Shown here: positions 10,691-22,600 of the stretch, piece after piece
Position numbering within the stretch: the first letter of the stretch is position 1
Layout: every line of letters starts with the position of its first letter
Assembly (NCBI RefSeq): GCF_029227915.1
Contig: NC_079883.1
Location: 23,376,001 to 23,436,000 of the forward strand
Length of the DNA: 60,000 bases
Direction: 5' to 3'
From: Hydractinia symbiolongicarpus
Lineage: Eukaryota; Cnidaria; Hydrozoa; Anthoathecata; Hydractiniidae
The notes under the pieces: generated by a model
The model's input: the letters and a program-made list of their open reading frames with translations, nothing else
Told to the model about the DNA's origin: nothing
Database searches by the model: none
Program-made: the position numbers and the translations under genes

Positions 10691-13600
10691 ATTTCTTATA
10701 CATCGTCACCACTGCCGCTCCTCCGATCCCAAAGTTATGTTGAAGGCCTATTCTGGCGCCCTCAACTTGTCTCTTGCCAGCCTCACCTCGAAGCTAAAAG
10801 AAAAGGAGACAAATAATTATATAACGTTCGTGTTATAGACATCTTTATTTTACCAGTTGTTATGACATTTTCACTTTAACTTTTTGTTTTCCGGGCCTCC
10901 GAGTTGGCTTAATGTTATATAAAAGTAAAGCTTGCATGGAAGAATAAGACGAAATACTAAATATAACAATGTTTTGAAAGGGATGTAATTTAACTAAACC
11001 TGATAGACGATTTCCGCACACTGTGCCAACCCGGTAGCTCCAATTGGGTGTCCTAAATATTAAAACGTTTAGATGAAATCAGAGAAGTTTTAACTAATTT
11101 CAATCAGAAATCAAATCCAAAAAACAAATTTAAATATACACCTTTTATTATAACTTCTGAAGAAAAACTAGACTTGAACTTTCAAGAAAGAAATGGTAAC
11201 CATAAAATAAACAACAATCCAGGCTGCATTAACGTCTTCCAAAAAAAGACTTATACTTTTTCAAAATCACACAAGCGATTACAAGAAATAAGATGGCTTA
11301 GTGTTATCCCACACAAAAATTATTTTTTATAAACTTTGTATTTACAGATTGTGTTATCGTCTTTGGTGGTATATCAGGGAAATCACAATAAACATATCAA
11401 CCAACATAACAACCTGTTTGTTTGTTGAAACAGATAAGCAACGACTGTAAAACGATCGAGTAAAATTTTGACAGTACTAAAACTAAAAATAAGGAGCCTT
11501 ACCTTTAGATTCCAGACCTCCGTCCGGATTTACTACCCATCGATTTCCAACTTGAAATAAGTGTCCACCTGGTAAAAAGAATTAACTGCAAAACACTGTA
11601 CGTGAAAATAAACAAGCCAATTTTAAGCACCCTCGGCTACCTTAAAAGACGGTTAAATTTAATATATCATGGAGTAATAGCGAGTTAGTGAGAGAAACTA
11701 TTACTCTTCAAACGACGTTTGTCGTTGGATAAATAACAAGAAAGAAATAAAGAAAGAAATGCGTTACCAGCTTTATTTGTTATCCACTGTCCTTCATCCA
11801 CTAATTTACCACCCTGACCTTCCGCACACAAACCGAGAGCTTCATACATAAACAACTAAGTAAGAGAAAAAAAATGATAATCAAAAACTTGGTATATGTT
11901 AAGAAAAAAAATTCTAGCAAAACTGGTTTTCGCAGAATAAATTTCCGCAAAATTGCACTTTTTAGAGCACATCGCAAAATAGGATACGCAAGTAGGCAAA
12001 ATTTGATTAATTGCAAAAAAAAAAAAAACAAAAAAAAAAAAGCATTGGAAATAAAAACAATAAACAAGGCGATGATCTTTATTGTATTTCTCTCGTAATA
12101 ATTATTTTTTATTTAATATTTTTTATTATTACTTATCTTCCTGAAAAAAAAAATCTAATCGCCTAAAGAGGCTACGAAACAGCTGTTGGTTTTCGACTTT
12201 AGTGACTTACAAATGGCGGTGAGAAAGTTTATGATCACTGAGGACAAAACAGCAACTTAAATCATCCTAAATATCATATTAGGCATCCAAATATTTATCT
12301 TGCTTTTAACTTAAACTTTCTAACAAAATAATCTTCAAACCTTTTAAGCAACAACAATGACTTTAAAATCTTTTTAGAGGTATTAATTACCTTCTTAAAG
12401 TTAGTAACATAGCATTTTTTTACAAATGCAGATCCTCGTCTTATCTCTGTTCCTCGTCAAAGCAAACTTTTGGTTTACTGATATTTAGTGTATTTTACAG
12501 ACCGTAGCTTATTTTACCGACAAAAAGAATACTTAAGGAAAATAAAAATAAAAAAGTAGCACATCCATTAAAAAAATTAATAATTCATAAAAAGGTTGTC
12601 TAGACGTCTATGTGGCTCTAAAGTGTGTATCATTTCTTGCACCTTGGTTTTTTAGTGGTCCGTTTATTACACGCCATTCTTCGAAAATTGCGGGGATTAA
12701 GCTTATTGAATCGTTTGGTAGCCCCTTTAAGCTAACGTGATATTTCAATAATCTATAATAATCTGTTTTCTACTTTTTCAACCTTTGCAAAGAGAATGAA
12801 CCAGACTAATTTATTTATTTATTTATTTATTACTTCTACGAATGCGCAAAATATTGAGTTTTTCGCCGTAACAAAAAATAAAATCGCTAAATTTTTGCAC
12901 CTTGCAATAAAGTACCAGAAGATTCGCTTCTTCGCAAAAACATCTTAAAATAGTTTATTCGCAAAATGTTGACCTCACCAAAATTAAGGTAAGGTATTTC
13001 ACAATACAAGATCGAGATGAGCCTCTGCAAGTGGAAAATTACCCTGCAATAAAAGTTTAAACTCGAAACCACCCTACCTCGCTAGACCCGAAACCACCCT
13101 ACCTCGTTAGACTTGAAACAACCCTACCTCGTTACAAGAGAAGCAGTCATGTACTTCCAAAACGTCCACATCTTTTGCAGTGTAGCCGGACCTTCTATAA
13201 CAGTACTCCGCAGCTTGTTTAGCCATGTCGTATCCTCCGACATTTTGTAAATTTGAATCAAACGATGACGGTAAGTCTGTCTTCATTTGCTGAGCCAAAA
13301 TTTCAACAGCTTTGTTCTAAAAAGGTTTTTCGTACAAAAAATAATACCAGACATTAATGGTTGACAAGTATTGTACGGTTATCTTTTTGTAACCATTGTA
13401 ACGCTGAGAGGACATATTTTTTTGAAAATTGACCAGTATAACCTCTTTAATACACCTTTCCTGAATGTCATAAATTATAAAAAATTATGACGTCATCCAA
13501 AATTTTATAATGGTTCTATCTCTTCATATAAGGATATTTAGATAGAATATCAAATTATCATGACAAAACTGAAGTGTTTAGAGCAATATAATATTCTGAT

Positions 13601-16600
13601 TGGATTTTATTTAAATTTGAAAACGAGGCTATTGTTAGAAAGCTCGCTATACAAAGGGTTTGACTACCTTTTACTAAGAAACTTAGGAATAAGAATCATT
13701 TTTAGTATCGACCTCCTTAATTAAGTTTGGCATAATTAGAAAATTCGGAAAAGGTCTATTTTGTTCAAAATGAGCTCTACGCTCTACTTGAGTTCGTTTG
13801 ACACACAATTTAATGAGGATTTTAAAAATCTTATAAATGGTTTTTGAATGGTGACCGAACGTAGACTGGCATTTTCTGTTGCCCAAAGGTTAGGTTGAGT
13901 CTTAGTGGATTTACTCCTCATAGTGTTTTCTGCTCAAAAGATCTTCAGGTGATGCTGTATTTGTGTTCCAACGATGTACACTTAGAAATTAGAGCAAAAA
14001 TTAGCAAAATTTCACAAAGTATTTCTAAACTCAATGGAATCTTTATATACTATAAAACAATTCTTTGGCAATAGACATTTCGGTACCTGTAAGGAATGTT
14101 CCAGCAAGAATTTTTCATTACAAACAACCGCCGCTGCTCCACCGTCGGCTGTCATAGAGCACATAAACAAAGTGATTGGACTACAGATTTCTTTCTTCAT
14201 AATGTCGGCCATCGGAATTACTTTTTGCAAAGATGCATTAGGATTGTGCTGGCTGTGGTAATGGTTTTTATAAGCTATTTTTGCATACTGTTCTTTGGTG
14301 GTACCATATTTACTGGAATGCTCCCTTGCACCATATGCATAAATCTAAGTATAAGAAACTCCGTCTTGTAATTACCTACATGCAGACCAATTCAGATATC
14401 CGTTCTTTCTTGTAGTTTGGAAGATAACTAGCTGAAATGTAAATACAGGACAAATCTGTATAATGTTAAACTTAGCCCTAAAAATTACCCGAACATGATT
14501 TAGTTTAGGGAGAAAACCCACCACAAAATGCACACACCATACACCACACAACACGTGTTTTGAGTTTCAAGAAAAAAGGAATACATCCGATAATTCGGAA
14601 AATGAATTCAAATACACGAATGTTTTGCTTCAGAAGTAGTAAAGAGAAGAGTTTTATGCCACGCGACTAAAGCATTTGTTCGAAATAACAGTGTATTAGT
14701 AAGATCACCATCCATCTGTCGTGCACCAGGTGGTTAGAGATTGAATAAGACAATTGATTGTATAATTGATGTATGTTCAAACTAAAAATGAATATATACA
14801 GAACTAATTTAACCAATAAACTATTAAACAATAAATAAACGGTGCTAAACTAAAAGTTTAGCACATGTTATATAGGGTTACAGAAGATGAGGTGTGTCTC
14901 CATTGACTTCTAGTATAAGGCTAACCTGGTTCACTAGTGTTTTGTCATCCTGTATTATTAATTTTACAAATGCGTTGGTGACCTATGACTAATAGTCAAC
15001 ACTATATTCACTAACCAAAACAATAGACTGCCTAAGCTTGTTACTTAAGGCCATAGGTCTATACCACAAGCAGGGGGTTATAAATATAAGTAAAACACAG
15101 TATGCTTCTTACTCTTGAACGGTTCAGACGTTTTCCCGCCTACCCTCCCTGATTAATGTACTAATTAGTTCTCTTTTGTTTTTTTCTATATTTGACACAC
15201 TAATACAACATTGGCGATGACATGATGACAATAACAATCTGGTATCCGTTATATATCGCGTTCCTATCGACACGTAAATGCAAAGTTGGTGTTGGAATAA
15301 GGACAAGAACAACCTGACACAATTTCCACGTAGTCATTGATGTGGATGGTGACTAGATGCGAGGCGCAGTCTGATGGTCGATGTTTGATTTAGCTTGAAG
15401 GTGTCCTTGCAGAGGGGCTACGCTTTATTTGGGTGATAGACCTCGCCAAGGTTTTAGTCCAGAGGCAGAATCAACCATCTCTGTGCCTTTGTCTTTCCTA
15501 GAATTCCACTAATTCTGGTAGGGGTGCTGAGCTTCCCGAGTTATTCTGTCTAAGCTTAGCTTTGTATTTTTTTTACAATGATGGGGTTAAGTAAGTTTTT
15601 CTGTAGAGCGTGTCAGTTCATGTCAGTCTGTTATAATGAGACAAACGTTTAATTGTCATTAATTGTGATGTACTGTCAAAAGTCGGTTGTCCAAATGTCA
15701 AAAGAAGCCAGTGGCCATATGGTGCAGAAAAAAGAAGCCTGTGGGCCAATCGTTACGATAAAAACCTCATCATAATAGACATGTAGTGTCAAGAGTCCGT
15801 TGTCAAAATTTCTAAAAAAAGCCAGTGGCCAAATGGTGCAGTAAAAAGAAGCCTTTGTGCCAACCTCAACCGATATCCCAAACTGGAAAGTATTTAAAAA
15901 TACATTTTCTGCCGCTACTTTGTGTTGTTTTCACTTCTGAACCATACCAATTAATGACAATATTAATTCATACAAGTTCATTCATACTGATTTGGACACA
16001 CCTTAAAACAAAAATGGCTGACAAACAAAAGAAAAAGGAAAGAAACAAAAACTACGAAGTGGTCTGAGTGAAAACACGGTGAATGAAGTACAGAAAATGT
16101 GATGAATGAGCAATGAATGTTACAAATGTTAAGTTGTGAGCTAAACTTAATTTTTGCTCTTTGACATTCAAATCATGACTAACCTCAATCAAAAACTGTG
16201 TGTCCTATTTATGAACAAAAATATATATTGCAGAAAAATAGTCTGCACTAAATAAAATCCCCAATGACAAAATATATTCAAATAAAAAGCAAATGAGAAT
16301 TCTTTAAAGTAACTGAAAGTAATAATTGATGATAAGTGAACAGAAAACGATTAAGTGAATTCCCTAAGGGTGAAATAAAAAGATTAAATTAAACAAAGGA
16401 AATGAAACAATTATAATGAACTAAATAAAATGTTGTTGTTGTTATATTAATGTTTTTTCTTTACAAGCAACAGTGGTTACATTACACCATCCTGGTTAAC
16501 ACGACGCAACAGTTTTACATGTGCGCACATCTAGTGTGCACTGCGCTTACAAGAAAATAGATCATGGAGAAAGACGCTAGTCTATAGGCAGACTAATTAC

Positions 16601-18768
16601 AATGAAAGTGGAAATAATCACAAAAATGCAAGTTAAAAGAGAAGTGTGTTGATAGAAAAACAACATTATTACTACTAATAAAATTTTCACCTAGGATAAT
16701 TATAGTACCGTCATAAACAAGGATCTTTAAAGGCACAAGGAGGGTCCTTGTGCCTTTAAAGGTGCAATTAGAAATCAGTCCCATTCTCGCGCTTGATCAT
16801 TCACAATTTTATAGTCTCTGACATGACTTGACCAAGGTTTAACCCTGTGACCTTCTACACTAAAAACGAACAATCTACCACAAGGCTACCAGTCGGCAGA
16901 AATTACATTTAACCCTGATATTCTAGAAAAAAGTTTGACGCAATTTTTTTTTTGGACATTTCTTGAAAGCAAAGTTAACAAATATAATATGTTCAACCTA
17001 CTTTCAAGACATCTGACGTAAAGTTAGATAGGGCTGGTGTGACAGATTCCGGTGGCACGTTAAAAGCTCCCAATCGATCAAAATGCTTCTGTGAGGGGTT
17101 AATTCTATCATCCCATTTTGTTGTGAGCCCTCTATCCATCTTTTCAAAGCCTGTATCAAAATTATAATATTACTTGATTGCTTTACGTACAAATATGTAT
17201 GAAATCCGTCTCATCTCGTGCATGTCAAGTTTGTGAACGAATAAGGTTAATCACACAGTAGTTGCTTTGACAGTTGTTTCCTAACTGATTGAAATGTAGA
17301 GGCAGCGGTATCATGTTTCAAAAACAAGAGATAATAAAAATGTAAGGTGTGTTTTCTTCTGCATTCCTTTAAAAATATTTAGGCATATGCTCTTAAAGGC
17401 ATTGATTATTTTCTTTATTGGGAAAAAAAATTATAAAATGCTTCTTACCTAAAGCTAAGACACAGTTGTATTCACCACTTAGTATCAACAATCTACTCAA
17501 CATCAGAGCACACGATGCAGATGAACAGTTATTGTTTGTGTTGAACACAGGTATACCAGTTAAGCCTAATTCTACAAATAAAATGCAGTGTTGACTAAAA
17601 AATCAAACTAAACCCAGTGGAAAATTGTGTTATACATACCATATACAGCTTTTTGACCTAAAAAAGTAAAATTAACAGTTTGTTGAATATTGTATTCAGA
17701 CACTACTTCTTAATGTTTTGTGAACTAAGCCCTGTTTCTGTAGCATGATTTTCTAACTCAGTGGGGGGTCTGTGCAGAGACAGACAAAATACGGCTATTA
17801 CTATAGAGATACACAGAAATAACAATTATCCTTAAACAGTTCAATGCTTTTCATTCTGGTGTGATATAATTTAGTCATTTTAATGGAGCGTTAACAAGAT
17901 TATGAATTTAATTCAGCATTTCCATCATGGCAGAAAAAAATTATAACAAATAGAATATAAAAATGTATATTGCATATTTCAAGAAGGCTTTTAAAAGCAA
18001 GCTGTACCTGAAGTGGACTCTCCATAAACATGACTAACCACAACTGCGTCCACTTGATTGTAGTTTACCCCCGCATCTTTTAGAGCATTCTCTGCTGCTT
18101 CTCTTCCAATATCTAAATCATTAACATACTGATCTCATTCTTGTTTTGCGATGTGATACACTTTAGTTCACAAACATAGTAAAAAGGAAATAACCTGGAT
18201 AATCCCATTTCCGACTGTTTGGCTTTGAAAATCTAAAAAGTATAAGAAAGAAAACTACATTTACAGATAACTTTCAAATACTAAGTATGTTCATTATAGC
18301 AAAGTCAGGAAGAAATGGCCCTTCAAATACGCTTTTTACAATAACATAAAAAACAATATTTTATTAGTCATATTTTGGTCAGTGCTAAAACAACTGAAAA
18401 TCCTTAAAAACGTTCCGAGGTGTTCAAGTTTCTTAATAAGGACTTTCTTTAGTTTCTTTTATCAGTGGCTTGCACTAAATTGAAGAGTTAAAAGCTGGCA
18501 AAATCTTGACTGAAGTAACTCTCACATATGATTATAATTACAAATTTAATTTCTTTATATTTTATAGGGTCCCATCCTTTTTTTCGCAATTAAGCATTTT
18601 CAAAATGGTAACCAGATAAAACTCTTAACTATTACTATAACAGGAATTTTTTTAAAATAAATATATAGACAGCAATAATAACATTATTAAAGCAAAATTT
18701 CTATTTAGAGAAATAACCACATACTTTGTTAGACCAACACCCACAACAAATGCATTTCTTCCAGACAT
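10665..18768 (-). CDS. SCP2-type 3-ketoacyl-CoA thiolase, peroxisomal, without SCP2 domain
   Basis: A complete 12-exon gene with exons, in order: 18725-18768, 18195-18232, 18008-18112, 17640-17657, 17449-17571, 17002-17150, 14087-14344, 13128-13316, 11768-11855, 11503-11568, 11000-11052 and 10665-10793. They sum to 1260 bases in one frame, giving 419 residues. The thiolase features are the NNNC nucleophile (Cys84), the HDCF motif (His301) and GHPIGATG (His361). It closely resembles the thiolase half of animal SCPx, which cleaves 3-ketoacyl-CoAs of branched fatty acids and bile-acid-type side chains in peroxisomes. The SCP2 domain that follows in SCPx is absent: the protein stops soon after the GIGGA region and ends in SRL, a valid type 1 peroxisomal targeting signal. 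Exon 4 is only 18 bases. The exon 8 donor is repeated three times. Introns carry a SINE, a MITE and a Helitron-like fragment. Exon borders were read by eye; the exon 6 donor is the least certain. Confidence 0.93.
12163..12731. mobile_element. MITE family copy B, inside a thiolase intron
   Basis: A 569-bp element in the intron between the exons at 13128-13316 and 11768-11855. Its ends are inverted: the left reads CTAAAGAGGCTACGAAAC and the right, on the minus strand, reads CTTAAAGGGGCTACCAAAC. The interior matches 4116-4796. There is no coding capacity. Confidence 0.7.
12808..12832. repeat. (TTTA)n microsatellite
   Basis: About six tandem tetranucleotide units in a thiolase intron. Confidence 0.9.
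13071..13135. repeat. 25-bp tandem triplication of a splice-donor region
   Basis: Units start at 13071, 13096 and 13121, each beginning ACCCTACCTCG. On the coding strand each unit contains CGAG|GTAGGG, i.e. the donor of the thiolase exon 13128-13316. Only the first donor keeps the frame; reading through reaches TAA within eight codons. Confidence 0.9.
15674..15862. repeat. 114-bp-spaced tandem duplication in a thiolase intron
   Basis: The block starting GTCAAAAGTCGGTTGTCC (about 15674-15748) recurs at about 15788-15862 with small changes. Both contain CCAGTGGCCA and AAAAGAAGCCT. It lies in the large intron 14345-17001 and has no coding content. Confidence 0.75.
16663..16899 (-). mobile_element. 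tRNA-derived SINE, copy 2, with a 17-bp perfect hairpin
   Basis: Read on the minus strand, the head (GCCTTGTGGTAGA, then B-box-like GGTTAAACCTT at 16836-16846, then GGTCAAGTCATGTCAGAGAC) matches the SINE at 8262. The body is shorter than in copy 1. It contains a perfect 17-bp inverted repeat (16725-16741 and 16745-16761) with a 3-base loop. It lies in the thiolase intron 14345-17001. Confidence 0.75.
17777..17810 (-). mobile_element. 5'-end fragment of a Helitron-like element
   Basis: On the minus strand it begins ATCTCTATAGTAATAGCCGT and runs into TTTTGTCTGTCT. The same terminus occurs at 53837-53945 (minus) and 56564 (plus). It lies in a thiolase intron between the exons at 17640-17657 and 18008-18112. 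Confidence 0.6.
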
Positions 18769-18786
18769 TTTTTACTTTACTATTAG
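18769..18786 (-). promoter_or_regulatory. Splice-acceptor-like tract in the thiolase 5' leader
   Basis: Upstream of the ATG the minus strand reads a T-rich run, then CAG and CTACC, about 30 bases before the start. This is a typical 3' splice site. It may mark a 5'UTR intron or, if the animal is a hydrozoan, a spliced-leader addition site. The choice cannot be made from sequence. Confidence 0.4.
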
Positions 18787-20518
18787 AATGGTAGCTGAAA
18801 AAAAAACTTATATTTTTATAGAATTAGTGATGTATAGCGATTAAGGTGTCAACAGCCAACACCCCTTAATAAAATAGACATAGTCACGTAGACTGAGGCA
18901 AGTGTTAGAAATTTGAAAATTGCAGCATGCTGTAAACATGGGATAGAGCAATGAGAATAAAAGCAATTAAAATCAATTACAGAGCTTTATTCAGCAATCA
19001 CACAGAAAAAAAGGAATGCATCGCATTATTGAGGCAAAATTTGCATATTGCATATTTATGATAAGTTTTGATTTACACATGTATAGCATGCTGAATATAA
19101 AATATAATTTACTTATGCGTAAATAGAAGATTATGTAGACAGAGCTTTCATTTTCCTTAGAAAGAGAACTTGCCCGCCTCGAAGTTTGTTTAACTCTGTC
19201 TATCATTTTAATTTTCCTGTAGAAGAATTGTTGTTGTCATGGACATCATGCCTTGTTCAAGCTTTTCCCAGAAAGGCGTGTGATTGATGAAACTGATTAA
19301 GGCATGCTTTTAATAGCACATGTGAAATTTGTAAAGAGTTTCTACATAAGTGCAAAAATCTCTCCCCTAAAAAAACACCTTTTCCTATATATCATCACTT
19401 ATTTTTTTAAACAGCTTATAATAAGACGTATACGAACATTGCAAATATAAGCATAAAAAGAATAACAAATATATTTCATGGAAGATCATATAGATTGCAT
19501 TGTATAATTTTATCTTTTATTGTATATAAACGCTACATATTACATTATATGTCATATTTTTATGGGTGCAATAATAATCTTAAGTATAAAAGTTAACAAC
19601 TCAAACCTGTGAGTGAACCTAATGTTCATACTTACTTTGTTATGAGGTCTAAAGGGCTCCTGAAAACAAACTGTTTTGACTTTTGTAATGAAATCTTTCT
19701 TGACTAGAATTCTTATTCAACATTTTAAAATAAAAACAGAAATAAAAAAGCAGTTATTTTCAAAAAAGAAAAAATGAGATATTATTTTTCTATACGCAAA
19801 TACAAGGATTTCATGTGATGGTTATACTATAAAATGAATATTTATTGTTGCAATTTTTTATGTGAGATTTCATCATAATTTATATTTACATAACATCACA
19901 ACACATATAGGGTAAACACCTATACACACGAAATACAAACAAACACTTTTGTGCATTTGTATTACCAAATTGATTTTAGGAATTTTTTTCTTTCTATAAA
20001 CTTGGTGTGCATACCTTGCTCTGTAAAAAATTTGCATTTTTTAAAAATAATTACTATATAATCAATAAATACTTCAACTATGAGATAAAAAAGTACAACA
20101 ATATAATATTATCAAGTGCTGTGCAAATCCTAAAAAAAGTATATCCATCCAAAACTTAGCCCAGATAACAGTATGCATTTGATATATACAATCGCACAAC
20201 AACAAAGTCTTGATAAACTGAACTCGTTAGAGTGCACTATAGTTAGAAAATCTCTGTTTCATCCTGCTGTTAATTACAACAGATAAATTCATGTGGTGTT
20301 TTTTAAACCTCCTAGTTATGACTGAAATAGTTTTCTGTCAAAGAATAGTATACATCAATGAAAAATCATAAGGGATATATATCAAACACACCCATTTGCA
20401 TGCAATTGACTGCTTTTAGAGCTATATAGCAATTGGTATGTTAATTAAAAATATTTTAAATAAATTATGGATTATAAACACCACGAGTCAGTTAAAGTAT
20501 TGCGAATGCTCTTCTAAG
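18787..20518. other. Intergenic, no gene seen
   Basis: AT-rich sequence between the thiolase start and the end of the PRPP synthase-like gene. It should hold the thiolase promoter and the 3'UTR of its upstream neighbour, but no specific element is recognisable. Confidence 0.5.
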
Positions 20519-21457
20519 TCAGCCCAGCAATACATCAGCCAACAGCTTTGATAGTGACAGAAGTTTGAATGGCTTATTTTCTGCTATTTTCGTAGCATGA
20601 GGTATCGAATCTGTAATGTAAAATGTGTCAAACAATGTTTGTTCAGCACAAAATTTTTTCCATGAATCTTTTGGGAACACTGCATGTGTTACATATCCAC
20701 TGATTTTTGTGGCACCGCTACTTTGAAGAACTTTGGCGCATTCAATTAACGTCCCACCTGTCATAACTAAATCATCAACAATAATACAGTGTTTATCAAG
20801 AGCAGTCCCTTCTTTAATCTTCACAATGCGCTTATCTCCTTCTCGAATTTTTGTGCATATAATAATGGGGAAACAATCGTCGAATAAATTATGGAATCTC
20901 TTAAATGCACCATCATCAGGAAAAACAATTGCAACATCCTTTATTTTTTCCGTAGTTATCTGATGAAGCAGCAATGGTACTGCAGATTCTAACCTTGGAA
21001 TAACATTGTCACCAAAATAGAATCTTTCTTGCAAAGCATGTATATCAAATATTATAATTTGACATGGCCCTCTTGAGGATAATGGTATGGCAGACAGAAT
21101 CCTAGCCATTGTTTCAGCAGTAGCGACACCTCCTTCTGTATCAATACGTTCCATTGTTGCTGTTGGAAAATAGGGCAATACAAAAGTTACAGATCGAGAA
21201 AGATATCGAGGCAAACTATATAAGATAGCGAGCTGTTCAAATATAATACTTGGAGCATGTAAACTGCCAATGAATATGACATCCCTTCCTGCACAATCCT
21301 TTTTAACATTTTCAATAAATAAGTTTGGCCATTGATCAAGAAAGTGCTTCCAGGTAATGTTACCTTTGATGACTTTTTCAGAGCAATGTTTCATAACACT
21401 TTCAGCCAATGGTTGCATTAATGGATGAAAGTAAAGCACTAAGGGTTTTTCGTTCAT
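20519..21457 (-). CDS. Ribose-phosphate pyrophosphokinase-like protein, class II (plant PRS3/4-like)
   Basis: An intronless frame of 312 residues. PRPP synthases transfer pyrophosphate from ATP to ribose 5-phosphate, feeding purine, pyrimidine and NAD synthesis in the cytosol. The N-terminal half has the YFPTATMERIDTEG region, followed by FDIHALQERFYFGD. The C-terminal half has FPDDGAFKRFH, CTKIREGDKRIV and the PRPP-binding loop VDDLVMTGGTLIEC (about residues 226-239). These words resemble the plant class II enzymes (PRS3/PRS4), which need no phosphate, more than the usual animal PRPS1/2, whose catalytic-flexible-loop motifs are not seen. The length suits class II. The minus strand carries an acceptor-like TTTTAG|GTTGC about 30 bases before the ATG. 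Family assignment is strong; the class II affinity is from remembered motifs, and activity is inferred. Confidence 0.88.
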   Translation of the reverse strand: MNEKPLVLYFHPLMQPLAESVMKHCSEKVIKGNITWKHFLDQWPNLFIENVKKDCAGRDVIFIGSLHAPSIIFEQLAILYSLPRYLSRSVTFVLPYFPTATMERIDTEGGVATAETMARILSAIPLSSRGPCQIIIFDIHALQERFYFGDNVIPRLESAVPLLLHQITTEKIKDVAIVFPDDGAFKRFHNLFDDCFPIIICTKIREGDKRIVKIKEGTALDKHCIIVDDLVMTGGTLIECAKVLQSSGATKISGYVTHAVFPKDSWKKFCAEQTLFDTFYITDSIPHATKIAENKPFKLLSLSKLLADVLLG

Positions 21458-22600
21458 TGTCTTGTTTTATTTACTATAGCAACCTAAAATAAATAGACAA
21501 CTTTGCAAAAATGGCACTAAAATAATTTGTTTTTTTAAAAAACAGTAAACATCCAAGAAAAATCAACTTTAGACAGTAGTTTAAAATTTTATCATTAAGA
21601 ACTCGTCCAAAAGCAAAAATATTAGAAGGCTTCTTTAACCATACACACACCAAGGTAATGTATATTAGTGTATTAAACACAAAAACTTTTGTCCATGGTG
21701 TTTATATACAATACAGTCCAGATGTACGCATACGCGTACGCTCAAGTTTCACATCTTTTTCTCAGAGGCGGTAGTTGTTTATGTTTTGTTCTAATCAATT
21801 ATTTTGCGAGTCTTGTAAGTCATTAACTTGTGCATAATAAACAAAAGATTGCTGAAGAAATAATTACTTATTATAATGGCGCATAACTATTGTTAAATAG
21901 TGTGAACATAATTTTTCCGAATAGCATAATTGTAAATGTTATCAACTCTATCAATGTAAAACAAAGAGGCATTGTTTAATAGTTTTGCGTGGAAACCAAA
22001 TAGACTAGCGAGAAAGCATTGTTGGTTACACAAGGTAAATAAAGCTTTTAAGCGATAGAAATAATTATATTTTAACAAAGATTGAAACCTTAATTTTGAT
22101 AGAAAAGCTTCGTTTAAAGTATTTAAAATGTTATCAACTCTAACTAATGTGACGTGGTAAGCCATTGTTTCATGGTTTTATTAAATAAAAAATTTGCGCG
22201 AAACTATATAGACAGCCGGAAGCATTGTTTAACACTTAAAAGAGATACAGTACCGCCTGCGTGCAACTTTACATGTACGCGATAGTTATCACCTTCGCAT
22301 GAGCTTTCGGTAGCCATAGAACTTTCGTTGGTATTGTTAACCTATTGCTAAATACATGAGCTATTTTTGCATGTTGAAAACAATAGAGTTCATGTCTTGT
22401 TCGCGAAATTTAATTAGCTCATGTGAACTGTATGTGTCCCATTGTTGTATTTAATTGCTACAGTCGTCACGAGATCAACGAACGAAAATAAAATTTAACA
22501 AAGGTTTATTGTTTTTACTCACTTTACTTAAAACTTTAAAAATAAAAGCTTTTTTAAATCGCGTTTTAAAAATTTAAAAATGAAAAACGGCGATAGAAAA

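Noticed and set aside
21893-22165. A transposase remnant in the Tc1/mariner-like element
   Set aside because: The 90-residue frame shows no DDE/D or helix-turn-helix pattern and is AT-driven.
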